Positions 1-6,938 of a stretch of 8,082 nucleotides of DNA are shown piece after piece; positions within the stretch are counted from its first letter, which is position 1, and each line of letters opens with the position of its first letter. The notes under the pieces were generated by a model. It was not told the origin of the DNA. It did no database searches and was given only the letters and a program-made list of their open reading frames with translations. Source of the DNA: Pseudonocardiales bacterium (GTDB lineage: Bacteria; Actinomycetota; Actinomycetes; Mycobacteriales; Jatrophihabitantaceae); assembly GCA_030840415.1 (NCBI GenBank), contig JAVEEO010000504.1, positions 1 through 8,082 of the forward strand, read 5' to 3'. The position numbers and the translations under genes were made by a program.

Positions 1-33
1 CGCCCCGGCCGCCGGCGCCCCGTGACCGCTCAT
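1..33 (-). CDS. ribH: 6,7-dimethyl-8-ribityllumazine synthase, N-terminal start only (partial)
   Basis: Only the first 11 codons lie in the window, reading M-S-G-H-G-A-P-A-A-G-A, and the frame runs off the left edge without a stop. From memory of the family, actinobacterial lumazine synthases often begin MSGxGAP and ribH commonly follows ribBA. The ATG at 33 has a GGAG Shine-Dalgarno at 44-41 with a 7-nt spacer. It begins 13 nt after the ribBA stop. RibH would condense the RibB product (DHBP) with the RibD branch product to give lumazine, the substrate of RibE encoded upstream. The fragment is too short for any domain evidence, so the call rests on position, start context and this short N-terminal resemblance. 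Confidence 0.68.
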   Translation of the reverse strand, partial: MSGHGAPAAGA

Positions 34-40
34 CGGTTGG

Positions 41-44
41 CTCC
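41..44 (-). promoter_or_regulatory. Shine-Dalgarno site for ribH
   Basis: GGAG on the minus strand, 7 nt before the ATG at 33. This site favours the ATG at 33 over the ATG at 50, which hits a stop after six codons. It sits inside that mini-ORF, just after the ribBA stop codon. Confidence 0.6.
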
Positions 45-46
45 GC

Positions 47-1303
47 TCATGACGGGTTGATCTTGAGTTCGGTCACCATCGCCCCCAGCGAGCCGTCCTC
101 CAGGTCCAGCTCGTGGCCCATCCGGTCGCGTTTGGTCATCAGATAACGAATGTTCTCGGCGTTGGCGCGCACCGGCAGCGGAACCCGCTCGAGAATATGC
201 AGCCCGTAACCGTCGAGCCCGACTCGTTTTGCGGGGTTGTTGGTCAGCAGGCGCATCGAGCGCACACCGATGTCGACGAGGATTTGTGCGCCGATCCCGT
301 AATCCCGGGCATCAGCCGGTAAACCCAGCCGCAGGTTGGCGTCGACGGTATCGGCGCCGGCGTCTTGCAATTGGTAAGCCTGCAATTTGTGCATCAGCCC
401 GATGCCGCGGCCCTCGTGACCGCGCATGTAGAGCACCACGCCCCGGCCCTCCCGGGCCACCGCGGCCAGCGAGGCATCCAGCTGCGGGCCGCAGTCGCAG
501 CGCAGCGAGCCGAAGATGTCGCCGGTCAGGCACTCCGAGTGCACCCGCACCAACAGGTCGGTGCCGTCGCCGATGTCGCCGAAGACGAAGGCGACGTGCT
601 CGCGGTCGTCGTAGGAGGAGGAGTAGCCGTGGGCGATGAACTCGCCGTAGCGCAACGGCACCCGGGCGCTGGCCTGGCGCTCGACCAGCTTCTCGAACCG
701 GCGCCGGTAGGCGATCAGGTCGGCAATCGAGATCATCACCAGGCCGTGCTCGTCGGCGAAGGCCCGCAGCTCCTCCGACCGCGCCATGCCGGACGGATCC
801 TTCTCGCTGACGATCTCGCACAGCACGCCGGCCGGCTGCAGTCCCGCCAAGGTCGCCAGGTCCACCGCCGCCTCGGTGTGCCCGGGACGGCGCAGCACGC
901 CACCCTCCTTGGCCCGCAGCGGCACGATGTGACCGGGCCGGGAAAGGTCTGCCGAGGTGGTGGTCGGGTCGGCGAGCAGCTTGACGGTGTGGCAGCGGTC
1001 CGAGGCCGAGATGCCGGTGCTGACCCCCTCGCGGGCGTCCACCGTGACGGTGTAGGCGGTGCCGCGCTTGTCCTGGTTGGTGCGCACCATCGGCGGCAGG
1101 TCGAGCCGATCGGCGTCGGCGTCGGTGATCGGGACGCAGATGTAGCCGGAGGTGTAGCGCACCATGAAGGCGATCAGCTCCGGGGTCGCGAGCTCGGCGG
1201 CGAAGATCAGGTCGCCCTCGTTCTCACGGTCCTCGTCGTCGACCACCACCACCGGCCGGCCGGCCGCGATTTCGGCGATCGCCTTGTGAATCGGGTCCAG
1301 CAT
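47..1303 (-). CDS. ribBA: Bifunctional 3,4-dihydroxy-2-butanone-4-phosphate synthase / GTP cyclohydrolase II
   Basis: The 418-residue fusion supplies both entry points of riboflavin synthesis in the cytoplasm. The N-terminal RibB half (about 1-200) converts ribulose 5-phosphate to DHBP plus formate. It shows the acidic metal/substrate loop [10 protein letters not shown] (22-31), RPGH (122-125), RRPGHTEA (138-145) and a CEIV segment with E163. The RibA half (about 205-400) opens GTP and releases formate and pyrophosphate. Its zinc ligands are C258, C269 and C271 in the SECLTGD...RCDCG motif. R299 lies in RGHEGRGIG, and Y310 matches the active-site tyrosine of E. coli RibA. Length is normal for actinobacterial RibBA. 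The ATG at 1303 comes 1 nt after the ribE stop (TGA-C-ATG) with only a weak GGCGG-like Shine-Dalgarno inside ribE, so translational coupling is likely. The protein ends shortly after the MGHEL motif with a short acidic tail, and no catalytic residue appears to be missing. Confidence 0.97.
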   Translation of the reverse strand: MLDPIHKAIAEIAAGRPVVVVDDEDRENEGDLIFAAELATPELIAFMVRYTSGYICVPITDADADRLDLPPMVRTNQDKRGTAYTVTVDAREGVSTGISASDRCHTVKLLADPTTTSADLSRPGHIVPLRAKEGGVLRRPGHTEAAVDLATLAGLQPAGVLCEIVSEKDPSGMARSEELRAFADEHGLVMISIADLIAYRRRFEKLVERQASARVPLRYGEFIAHGYSSSYDDREHVAFVFGDIGDGTDLLVRVHSECLTGDIFGSLRCDCGPQLDASLAAVAREGRGVVLYMRGHEGRGIGLMHKLQAYQLQDAGADTVDANLRLGLPADARDYGIGAQILVDIGVRSMRLLTNNPAKRVGLDGYGLHILERVPLPVRANAENIRYLMTKRDRMGHELDLEDGSLGAMVTELKINPS

Positions 1304-1304
1304 G

Positions 1305-1970
1305 TCAGGTGCCGCCGTTCGTCGTTGTGCTTCTCCTATAGGTCAGCAAGCGTTCGGTGTACTTGGCCAGTACGTCCACTTCCAGGTTGGCGGGATCGCC
1401 CACGGCCCGGTCGACGAGGGCGGTCGCCCGCAGGGTTTCGGGGATCAGACCCACCTCGAACCAGTCGGTTCCGTCCGGTTCGACGCCGACCGCCGCGACC
1501 GTCAGCGACACCCCGTCGACGGCGATCGAGCCCTTCTCCGCGACATAGCGGGCCAGGCCCTGCGGGATCGAGAACCGGAAGGTCTCCCAGGCTTCGCCGG
1601 GGGTACGGGCCAGCACCGTCGCGGTGCCGTCCACGTGGCCCTGCACGATGTGGCCATCGAGCCGGCTGTCCAACCGGGCCGCGCGTTCCAGGTTCACCCG
1701 CTGGCCGGTGCTCAGGCCGCCGATCGCGCTGCGCTGCAGGGTCTCGGCCATCACGTCGAATTCCAGGTCGACCAAGTCCGTGCCGGCCGATTCGCCCTGC
1801 GTCGTGGGATGCTGGCCGACCACGGTGAGGCAGGCCCCGTTGACGGCTATCGAGGCGCCGTGCGGCACGTCCTGGGCGACGGTCCGGGCCCGGATCCGCA
1901 ACACCGCGGAACTGCTGCCCGAGGTGAGCCGCACGACCTCGCCGACCTCGGAGATGATGCCGGTGAACAT
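1305..1970 (-). CDS. ribE: Riboflavin synthase alpha chain
   Basis: This 221-residue enzyme dismutates two 6,7-dimethyl-8-ribityllumazine molecules into riboflavin and the RibD branch product; the family acts as a trimer. The gene is called ribC in some actinobacteria. Two lumazine-binding beta-barrel repeats are visible. The first (about 1-97) opens with the diagnostic MFTGI and contains VNGACLTV (43-50). The second (about 98-205) contains [10 protein letters not shown] (106-115), VDGVSLTV (151-158) and [11 protein letters not shown] short C-terminal helix region with KYTERLL follows, as expected for trimer contacts. The loop after LTVV (51-68) is slightly longer than in E. coli. The start at 1970 is fixed by the MFTGI N-terminus and by the AAAGGA site 6 nt upstream. 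The stop is 1 nt before ribBA. Confidence 0.96.
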   Translation of the reverse strand: MFTGIISEVGEVVRLTSGSSSAVLRIRARTVAQDVPHGASIAVNGACLTVVGQHPTTQGESAGTDLVDLEFDVMAETLQRSAIGGLSTGQRVNLERAARLDSRLDGHIVQGHVDGTATVLARTPGEAWETFRFSIPQGLARYVAEKGSIAVDGVSLTVAAVGVEPDGTDWFEVGLIPETLRATALVDRAVGDPANLEVDVLAKYTERLLTYRRSTTTNGGT

Positions 1971-1972
1971 CG

Positions 1973-3052
1973 CTAGTCCTTTCGCGGCGCGGGTTCGGCC
2001 GCAGTCGGCCCGAGGGGCCGTCCGGTGATCCTGAGGTCGTCACCGAGCCGCTGCACGTCGTGTATCTCCAGTGAGACAGCCCGGGACATCGTCCTTATTC
2101 CTGCATCCTCCAGCACGGCGGGTCCGGCGCCCAGCAGTTTCGGGGCGATATAGGCCACCACCTCGTCGACCAGGCGGGCCTCCAGAAAGGCGCCGGCCAG
2201 CGTCGGGCCACCCTCCAGCAGGACGTGGCGCACCCCGCGGTCGAACAGCGCCTTCAGCGCGAACCGCGGCACCGCGGTGTCGAGCACCACCGTCTCGGCC
2301 GCCTCGTCGAACACCCGGGCCTCCGGCGACACCCGGTGCCGGCGGTCCATCACCACCCGCAGCGGCTGCCGGTCGGCCAGCTCATCCGGGGCCAGGCCCC
2401 GGACGCCGCGCACGGTCAGCTGCGGGTCGTCCATCAGCACGGTTCCGCTGCCGACCACGATCGCGTCCACCACGTCGCGCAGCGCGTGCACGTCGGCCCG
2501 CGACAGCGCGTTGCTGACCCAGCGCGAGGTGCCGTCGGCCGCCGCACTCCGGCCGTCCAGGGTGCCGGCGTACTTCCAGGTGACGAACGGGCGAGCCTGC
2601 ATCACCGCGTGCCGCCAGGGCCCGAGCGCGCCGCGCAGCACCTCGGCCTGCTCGACGCCGGCCAGTACCTGCAGGCCCGCCTCGCGCAGTCGCTCGGCTC
2701 CCCCGGCGGCCACGGGGTTGGGATCGTCGACCGCATAGACCACCCGGACGATGCCGGCCTCGATCACCGCCTCGGTACAGGGGCCGGTGCGGCCGGAGTG
2801 GTTGCACGGCTCGAGGGTGACGACCAGGGTGCCGCCGACCGCCCGCCGGCCGGCCTCGGTCAGCGCCATCACCTCGGCGTGCTCCTTGCCGGCCGGCTGG
2901 GTGGCACCCTCGCCGGCGATCCGGCCGTCCGGGTCGAGCACCACCGCGCCCACTGCCGGGTTCGGGCTGGTCCGCCCGGCGACCCGGGCCGCGAGTTCGG
3001 CGGCCAGCCGAATCGCGGCGGTCTCGGCGTCGCTGGGTTGGGTCGGGTTCAT
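1973..3052 (-). CDS. ribD: Bifunctional riboflavin-specific deaminase / 5-amino-6-(5-phosphoribosylamino)uracil reductase
   Basis: This 359-residue fusion deaminates the pyrimidine made by GTP cyclohydrolase II and then reduces the ribosyl side chain with NADPH. The gene is also called ribG. The N-terminal cytidine-deaminase-like domain (about 8-150) has [10 protein letters not shown] (29-38), the zinc ligand and catalytic pair H58-A-E60, and C83 and C92 in [12 protein letters not shown]. The reductase domain (about 152-347) has TLDGRSA (164-170), SRWVS, the [10 protein letters not shown] segment (201-210) and [12 protein letters not shown] (278-289). The position that is usually His in the GxGxH stretch is Thr51, as I recall for other actinobacterial RibD. 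The ATG overlaps the rpe stop by 4 bp (ATGA). The bases before it are GGCCGG repeats without a Shine-Dalgarno, so translation is probably coupled to rpe. Two nucleotides separate its TAG from the ribE ATG. Confidence 0.95.
   Translation of the reverse strand: MNPTQPSDAETAAIRLAAELAARVAGRTSPNPAVGAVVLDPDGRIAGEGATQPAGKEHAEVMALTEAGRRAVGGTLVVTLEPCNHSGRTGPCTEAVIEAGIVRVVYAVDDPNPVAAGGAERLREAGLQVLAGVEQAEVLRGALGPWRHAVMQARPFVTWKYAGTLDGRSAAADGTSRWVSNALSRADVHALRDVVDAIVVGSGTVLMDDPQLTVRGVRGLAPDELADRQPLRVVMDRRHRVSPEARVFDEAAETVVLDTAVPRFALKALFDRGVRHVLLEGGPTLAGAFLEARLVDEVVAYIAPKLLGAGPAVLEDAGIRTMSRAVSLEIHDVQRLGDDLRITGRPLGPTAAEPAPRKD
1977..1982 (-). promoter_or_regulatory. Shine-Dalgarno site for ribE
   Basis: AAAGGA on the minus strand, 6 nt before the ribE ATG and inside the last codons of ribD (ending R-K-D). 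It is the best ribosome-binding site at any junction of this cluster, so ribE can probably initiate independently of ribD. Confidence 0.75.
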
Positions 3053-3729
3053 AGCCGGCCGGCCGCGTGCGCGCAGCGCGCCATGCCCGCCCGGGCCTGC
3101 TCGCGCAGCCGCCGGACCGCCTCGGCCGGATCGGCCGCCTCGTAGACCGCCGAGCCGGCCACGAAGACGTCCACGCCCGCCTCGGCGGCCTGCTCGATGG
3201 TGTCGGCGCTGATGCCGCCGTCGATCTCGATGAACAGCCGCAGATGGCCGGCGTTGACGTGCTCCCGGGCGGTACGTACCTTGCCCAGCACCTCGGGCAT
3301 GAAGCGCTGGCCGCCGAAGCCGGGCTCGACCGACATCACCAGCAGGGTGTCGAATTCTTTGAGGACGTCCAGGTAGGGCTCGAGCGGGGTGCCGGGCTTC
3401 ACCGACAGCCCGGCCAGCGCGCCGGCCGACCGGATCGCCCGGGCGGTACCGGCGAGGTCGCGGGCCGCCTCGGCGTGGAAGGTGACGTTGGCCGCCCCCA
3501 CCTCGGCGTAGCCGGGCGCCCAGCGGTCCGGGTCCTCGATCATCAGGTGGCAGTCCAGCGGCAGCTCGGTTGCGCGCAGCAGGCTCTTGACCACCGGCAG
3601 GCCCAGCGTCAGGTTCGGCACGAAGTGGTTGTCCATCACGTCAACGTGCAACCAGTCGGCCTGGGACACCGACTCGGCGGCGGCTCCCAGGTTGGCGAAG
3701 TCCGCCGACAGGATGCTCGGAGCGATCAT
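3049..3729 (-). CDS. rpe: Ribulose-phosphate 3-epimerase
   Basis: The 226-residue TIM-barrel enzyme interconverts ribulose 5-phosphate and xylulose 5-phosphate in the pentose phosphate pathway. Visible signatures are the N-terminal APSILSADF (3-11), the metal-binding [12 protein letters not shown] (28-39, with H28 and D30), DCHLMI with H61, SVEPGFGGQ (133-141) and EIDGGIS (168-174), in which D170 is the second catalytic acid/base. Length matches the family. The start is the ATG at 3729 because homology begins there. A GGAG lies only 3 nt upstream, which is closer than ideal. An in-frame GTG at 3768 would add 13 residues without a better ribosome-binding site. The frame is open far upstream only because of high GC. 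Overlap with ribD and the role of ribulose 5-phosphate as RibB substrate tie it to the riboflavin genes. Confidence 0.95.
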   Translation of the reverse strand: MIAPSILSADFANLGAAAESVSQADWLHVDVMDNHFVPNLTLGLPVVKSLLRATELPLDCHLMIEDPDRWAPGYAEVGAANVTFHAEAARDLAGTARAIRSAGALAGLSVKPGTPLEPYLDVLKEFDTLLVMSVEPGFGGQRFMPEVLGKVRTAREHVNAGHLRLFIEIDGGISADTIEQAAEAGVDVFVAGSAVYEAADPAEAVRRLREQARAGMARCAHAAGRL

Positions 3730-3790
3730 GGGCTCCGGGGCTGAGGCGGGCCCACGAAGTCCGGGCACATCGGGATGTCGCACAGGTGTA

Positions 3791-3796
3791 AGTCTA
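3791..3796 (-). promoter_or_regulatory. Possible -10 element of an internal promoter for rpe-ribDE-ribBA
   Basis: TAGACT on the minus strand fits the actinobacterial TANNNT -10 consensus and lies 61 nt before the rpe ATG, in the only sizeable gap of the cluster. No convincing -35 is seen 16-18 nt upstream. Such a hexamer is rarer by chance here than in AT-rich DNA, but the evidence is a single short motif. Confidence 0.35.
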
Positions 3797-3867
3797 GGTG
3801 GCGCCCGAGCACCCGATTGCCCGAGGCTTGCGCAGTTCGGCGGGGCTCCCCGGCAGCGGTGCGCCCG

Positions 3868-3923
3868 CCCACCCCGGCGCAGTGCCAGCTGAGCCGGCAG
3901 TGCTAGCCGAGCCGGCGCAGTGC
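3868..3923 (-). repeat. Three-copy imperfect tandem repeat across the rsmB stop codon
   Basis: On the minus strand three adjacent units begin GCACTGC. Unit 1 (3923-3904) is GCACTGCGCCGGCTCGGCTA, unit 2 (3903-3886) is GCACTGCCGGCTCAGCTG and unit 3 (3885-3868) is GCACTGCGCCGGGGTGGG. Unit 2 lacks two bases relative to unit 1, and unit 3 diverges in its second half. Unit 1 encodes the final residues of RsmB, L-R-R-L-G, and nearly all of the stop codon; the other units are non-coding. Confidence 0.75.
3883..3899 (-). terminator. Weak hairpin just after rsmB
   Basis: The minus-strand sequence TGCCGGC-TCA-GCTGGCA can form a 7-bp stem with one G-U pair and a 3-nt loop. It starts 4 nt after the rsmB TAG. 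There is no U-tract, so it may be only an attenuating or RNA-stabilising hairpin, or a by-product of the tandem repeat that contains it. Confidence 0.3.
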
Positions 3924-5444
3924 GGCGAAGAACATCGCGTCGGTGCCGTGCCGGTGCGGCCACAGTTGCACCATCGCCGAGCCGCCAGTGTCGGGGACCC
4001 CGGCGAACGCGGCCCGGGCGTCGACCAGCTCGACCTGCGCCGAACCGGCCAGCAGCCGCTCGATCTGGTGCCGGGTCTCGTCCAGGTGCGGCGAGCAGGT
4101 CGCGTAGCCGACCAGCCCGCCGGGCCGTACCAGCCGCAGCGCCGCGGCCAGCAACTCCTCCTGCAGCGTGATCAGCTCCGGCAGGTCGGCGGGGCTGCGC
4201 CGCCAGCGGGCCTCGGGCCGGCGGCGCAGGGCGCCCAGGCCGGTGCACGGCGCGTCCAGCAGCACCCGGTCATAGCCGCGCTCGTCGGATTCGAGGGTCC
4301 GGGAATCGCCCACCAGGATCTCGACGTCCCAGCCCTCGGTGGCCCGGGCGATCAGCTCGGCTCGGTGCGGGTGCAGCTCCTGGGCGGTCAGCCGCGCTCC
4401 CCGGCCGGCTGCCAGCGCGGCCAGCAGGGCGGCCTTGCCGCCGGGCCCGGCACACAGGTCCAGCCACCGCTCGTCCGGCCCGGTCAGCGGCAGTTCGGTC
4501 AGCGCCAGCGCGCACAACTGGCTGCCCTCGTCCTGCACCCCGGCCCGGTGCTGCCGGACGGCCTCCAGCGCGCCGGGCTCGCCGCCGGAGCTCAGCCGCA
4601 CCGCATACGGCGAGTACCGGCCGGGTTCGCCGCCGGCCTCGGCGGCGAGCTCGGCCTGCGAGATCCGGCCGGGCCAGCCGACCAGGTGGGTCTCCGGGCG
4701 CTCGTCGTCGGCCGCCAGCGCGTCCGCCAGTTCGGTGGTGCCGGCCGGGTCTGCGGGGTCGGCGCCGAGCGCGTCGGCGAAGGCGGCCACGATCCAGCCC
4801 GGATGGCTGTAGCGCAGTGCCAGCCGGCCCAGCGGCGAGGCGTCGCCGACGATCTCGTCGCACCAGCCGTCCAGGTCGCGGGCGCTGACCTTGCGCAGCA
4901 CGGCGTTGACGAAGCCGGCGGCCCGGGCGTTGCCGGTGGCCCGGGCCAGGTCGACGGTGGTGGCCACCGCCGCGTGGGTGGGGATCCGGGTGCGCAGCAA
5001 CTGGTAGGCACCGAGTCGCAGCAGGTTCAGCACCGCGATCTCGATGTCGTCGAGGTCACGGCTGGCGCACCGGCGCAGCACCTCGTCCAGGGTGCCGGCG
5101 GCCCGCAGCGTGCCATAGCCGAGCTCGGTGGCAAGCGCGGCGTCCCGGCCGGTCAACCCGGCCTCGGCAAGTCTGCGCGGCAGCACCAGGTTGGCGTAGG
5201 CGTCCTGCTCACTGACCGCCTGCAGCACCGCGAAGGCAGCTGCCCGGGGTGCGTCGGCCATCGGGGCAGCCTCTGCCTCGCGCTGGGCAGCCGCCGGCCG
5301 GGACGGCCGGATTCCCTGCGACCGGCCGCTGCGCGCGCGGGTCTGGTCAGACCGGCTGCCCTGCCGCCGTTGCGACGGTGACCGGCCGGGGTCGGACCGG
5401 CTGCCCTGCCGCCGGTCCTGCGGGTTGTCAGCCAAGCCGCTCAC
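3903..5444 (-). CDS. rsmB: 16S rRNA (cytosine-C5) methyltransferase, RsmB/Sun/Fmu family
   Basis: The protein transfers a methyl group from SAM to a cytosine of 16S rRNA (C967 in E. coli). Its 513 residues show three parts. Residues 1-61 are a basic, Arg/Ser/Gln-rich low-complexity leader. Residues about 65-190 form a NusB-like RNA-binding domain ([31 protein letters not shown]). The remainder is a Rossmann methyltransferase with SAM motif [15 protein letters not shown] (328-342), motif [17 protein letters not shown] with C400, and motif VI YATCSPH with C450; the two cysteines are the expected pair. The GTG start at 5444 overlaps fmt by 17 bp and has a GGAA 4 nt upstream. An ATG at 5261 (Met62) just before the NusB domain has a GAGG 8 nt upstream and is a real alternative start. 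The leader is free of stop codons and carries a repeat. E. coli Sun is about 430 residues long, so the extra length is mostly the leader. Confidence 0.94.
   Translation of the reverse strand: MSGLADNPQDRRQGSRSDPGRSPSQRRQGSRSDQTRARSGRSQGIRPSRPAAAQREAEAAPMADAPRAAAFAVLQAVSEQDAYANLVLPRRLAEAGLTGRDAALATELGYGTLRAAGTLDEVLRRCASRDLDDIEIAVLNLLRLGAYQLLRTRIPTHAAVATTVDLARATGNARAAGFVNAVLRKVSARDLDGWCDEIVGDASPLGRLALRYSHPGWIVAAFADALGADPADPAGTTELADALAADDERPETHLVGWPGRISQAELAAEAGGEPGRYSPYAVRLSSGGEPGALEAVRQHRAGVQDEGSQLCALALTELPLTGPDERWLDLCAGPGGKAALLAALAAGRGARLTAQELHPHRAELIARATEGWDVEILVGDSRTLESDERGYDRVLLDAPCTGLGALRRRPEARWRRSPADLPELITLQEELLAAALRLVRPGGLVGYATCSPHLDETRHQIERLLAGSAQVELVDARAAFAGVPDTGGSAMVQLWPHRHGTDAMFFAALRRLG
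5294..5310 (-). other. Perfect GC-only hairpin inside the rsmB leader
   Basis: CCGGCCG and CGGCCGG form a perfect 7-bp inverted repeat with a 3-nt loop. It encodes part of the low-complexity RsmB leader and ends about 32 nt before the alternative ATG at 5261. In mRNA it would be very stable and might influence which start is used. It may equally be chance in GC-rich Arg/Pro codons. Confidence 0.45.
5351..5414 (-). repeat. Direct repeat encoding duplicated RRQGSRSD in the RsmB leader
   Basis: The 19-base plus-strand sequence ACCGGCTGCCCTGCCGCCG occurs exactly at 5351-5369 and at 5396-5414, a period of 45 bp. The period is a multiple of three, so the reading frame is kept. The protein carries RRQGSRSD at residues 11-18 and again at 26-33. 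The spacers are diverged, which suggests an old in-frame duplication of a 15-codon unit. Confidence 0.85.
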
Positions 5445-6372
5445 CCGATTCCAGGCGCAGACCGCGGGCCCAGTCCGCGGCCGGCATCGGCTTGCGGCCG
5501 GCGGCCTGGACGGTGCCCAACCGGACCGGAGCGGTGGCCGTCCCCACCAGCACGGCGTTCTTGCCGACCAGCAGCTCGCCGGCGGCCAGTTCCTCGCCGC
5601 CGGCCAACTCGGCGGGCGAGCTGATCACGACCGGGCCCAGCTTGAGCCGGCCGTCCCGGAAGTCGGTCCAGGCCCCGGGCTCCGGGGTACAGGCCCGGAT
5701 CCGGCGGTCCACCGCCAGCGCGGGCCGGCCGAAGTCGATCCGGGCGTCGGCGACGGTGAGCTTCGGCGCGTGGGACACCCCCTCGGCCGGTTGCGGCTGG
5801 GGACGCAGCGAGCCGTCGGCGATGCCGTCCAGGGTGGCCACCAGCAACTGGGCGCCGGCCTCGGCGAGCCGCTCCAGCAGCTCGCCACTGGTGTCGCCGG
5901 CCCGGACCCGCTCGGTCAGCACCCCGTACACCGGCCCGTCATCCAGGCCGGGCCCGATCCGGAAGGTCGACGCGCCGGTGGTGTCGTCGCCGTGCAGGAG
6001 GGCGTGCTGCACCGGCGCCGCCCCGCGCCAGGCCGGCAGCAGCGAGAAGTGCAGGTTGACCCACCCGTGCCGGGGCAGGCTCAGGGCCGGCTCGCGCAGC
6101 AGGGCGCCGTAGGCAACCACCGGCGCGCAGTCGACGTCCAGCTCGGCCAGCCGCCGGACGAACTCGGGGTCTGATGGCCGCTCGGGGCTCAGCACCTCGA
6201 CCCCGGCCCGCTCAGCGAGTTCGGCCACCGGGGACGGCGACAGCCGGCGGCCCCGGCCGGCGGGCGCCTGCGGACGGGTCAGCACCGCGACCACCTCGTG
6301 CGCCGGATGCGCCAGCAGCGCGCGCAGCGACGGCACCGCCACCGCGGGGGTGCCGGCGAACAGCAACCTCAC
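5428..6372 (-). CDS. fmt: Methionyl-tRNA(fMet) formyltransferase
   Basis: The enzyme formylates initiator Met-tRNA using 10-formyl-tetrahydrofolate. The 314 residues match the family length. The N-terminal formyltransferase domain starts [15 protein letters not shown]. It carries the catalytic N106 and H108 in [15 protein letters not shown] (106-120) and D144 in [10 protein letters not shown]. The C-terminal OB-like domain (about 205-305) begins near [13 protein letters not shown] and contains [11 protein letters not shown]. The start is the GTG at 6372, because it gives the family N-terminus and overlaps the def TGA by 4 bp (GTGA). A farther upstream start would add 25 poorly supported residues overlapping def. 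No clear Shine-Dalgarno is present, so coupling to def is likely. def-fmt pairing is widely conserved, since deformylase removes the group that Fmt adds. The 3' end overlaps rsmB by 17 bp. Confidence 0.97.
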   Translation of the reverse strand: MRLLFAGTPAVAVPSLRALLAHPAHEVVAVLTRPQAPAGRGRRLSPSPVAELAERAGVEVLSPERPSDPEFVRRLAELDVDCAPVVAYGALLREPALSLPRHGWVNLHFSLLPAWRGAAPVQHALLHGDDTTGASTFRIGPGLDDGPVYGVLTERVRAGDTSGELLERLAEAGAQLLVATLDGIADGSLRPQPQPAEGVSHAPKLTVADARIDFGRPALAVDRRIRACTPEPGAWTDFRDGRLKLGPVVISSPAELAGGEELAAGELLVGKNAVLVGTATAPVRLGTVQAAGRKPMPAADWARGLRLESGERLG

Positions 6373-6932
6373 CGAGGCGCGCCGAACACGCCGGCGCGGC
6401 TGGGGTGCGGGCTGAGCTTGACCACCGGTGGGGTGAGGCCGGCCCACTCGGCGTTGCGGATCTCGGCCAGCGCCGCCTTGCGGGTCTGCGGGTCCAGCCG
6501 GTCGACGAACAGCACCCCGTCCAGGTGATCGGTCTCGTGCTGGATACAGCGCGAGAGCCGGTCGGTGCCGATCACGGTGATCGGGTCCCCGTAGCAGTTC
6601 TGGCCGTGCGCCACGACGTGTTCGAGCCGGCGGCAGTCCCAGCTGAGACCGGGGATGGACAGGCAGCCCTCTGGGCCGTCCTGAGTCTCCTCCGATGGGA
6701 AGTGCAGCACCGGGTTGATCAGGTGGCCCTGCTCCTCCTCCGAGATCCGGTAGGTGAACACCCGCAACCCGACCCCGATCTGCGGCGCGGCCAGGCCAGC
6801 GCCCGGCGCGTCGATCATGGTCTCGGTGAGGTCGGCGACCAGCCGGCGCAACTCCTTGTCGAAGACCGTCACGGGCTCCGCCGGAGTGCGCAGCACCGGG
6901 TCACCGAACAGGCGGATCGGTTGAACTGTCAC
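6369..6932 (-). CDS. def: Peptide deformylase
   Basis: The metallohydrolase removes the formyl group from the N-terminal methionine of nascent proteins and releases formate. All three family motifs are present in the 187 residues: [10 protein letters not shown] (44-53), EGCLS (88-92) and QHETDHLDG (131-139). The metal ligands are C90, H132 and H136, and the catalytic acid/base is E133. The tail after about residue 165 is longer than in E. coli Def, which is common in actinobacteria. The chosen start is the GTG at 6932, which gives the usual [16 protein letters not shown] opening. There is no properly spaced Shine-Dalgarno. Instead a TAGAAT element ends 6 nt before the GTG, which suggests a leaderless message. 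It heads the def-fmt-rsmB group, and its stop overlaps the fmt GTG. Confidence 0.97.
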   Translation of the reverse strand: MTVQPIRLFGDPVLRTPAEPVTVFDKELRRLVADLTETMIDAPGAGLAAPQIGVGLRVFTYRISEEEQGHLINPVLHFPSEETQDGPEGCLSIPGLSWDCRRLEHVVAHGQNCYGDPITVIGTDRLSRCIQHETDHLDGVLFVDRLDPQTRKAALAEIRNAEWAGLTPPVVKLSPHPSRAGVFGAPR

Positions 6933-6938
6933 CCGCCC

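Larger units (their letters stand above)
3730..3902. other. rsmB-rpe intergenic region
   Basis: This 173-bp gap is the longest non-coding stretch of the window. Going in the direction of transcription it holds the rest of a tandem repeat begun in rsmB (3923-3868), a 7-bp hairpin (3899-3883), a compact CGGGG-CT-CCCCG palindrome (3852-3841), a TAGACT hexamer (3796-3791) and a small ACATC-GG-GATGT palindrome (3778-3767). I see no coding potential and no FMN riboswitch consensus. The layout fits weak termination after rsmB followed by re-initiation for the rpe-rib genes. Confidence 0.5.

Noticed and set aside
1252..1266. A run of CCGGCCGG repeats near the ribBA start
   Set aside because: It encodes Ala-Gly-Arg-Pro in a conserved part of RibB and is explained by codon choice at high GC; no sign of a regulatory site.
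365..1828. A 487-codon open frame on the plus strand opposite ribBA and ribE
   Set aside because: It spans two well-defined genes on the other strand, has Arg/Pro-rich biased composition and shows no domain signature; it is typical GC-driven shadow.
2225..3145. A 306-codon plus-strand frame opposite ribD and the end of rpe
   Set aside because: Antisense to conserved RibD domains, with no family motif and composition explained by third-position GC on the coding strand.
3767..3778. ACATC-GG-GATGT palindrome upstream of rpe as an operator
   Set aside because: The arms are only 5 bp and no second copy was noticed at another promoter; too weak to call.
3730..4248. Upstream extension of rpe to give a 399-residue protein
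   Set aside because: The extra 173 residues overlap rsmB out of frame, are Arg/Ala/Gly-rich and lie before the conserved family N-terminus [10 protein letters not shown].
3798..5381. A 527-codon open frame on the plus strand opposite rsmB
   Set aside because: It is the mirror of rsmB in a very high-GC region. Its translation is Gly/Gln/Ala/Val low-complexity with no recognisable motif, while the opposite strand encodes clear catalytic motifs.
6373..6447. A longer fmt starting at 6447
   Set aside because: It would add 25 residues (Pro/Arg/Gln-rich) overlapping def. The GTG at 6372 gives the normal Fmt N-terminus and a GTGA junction.
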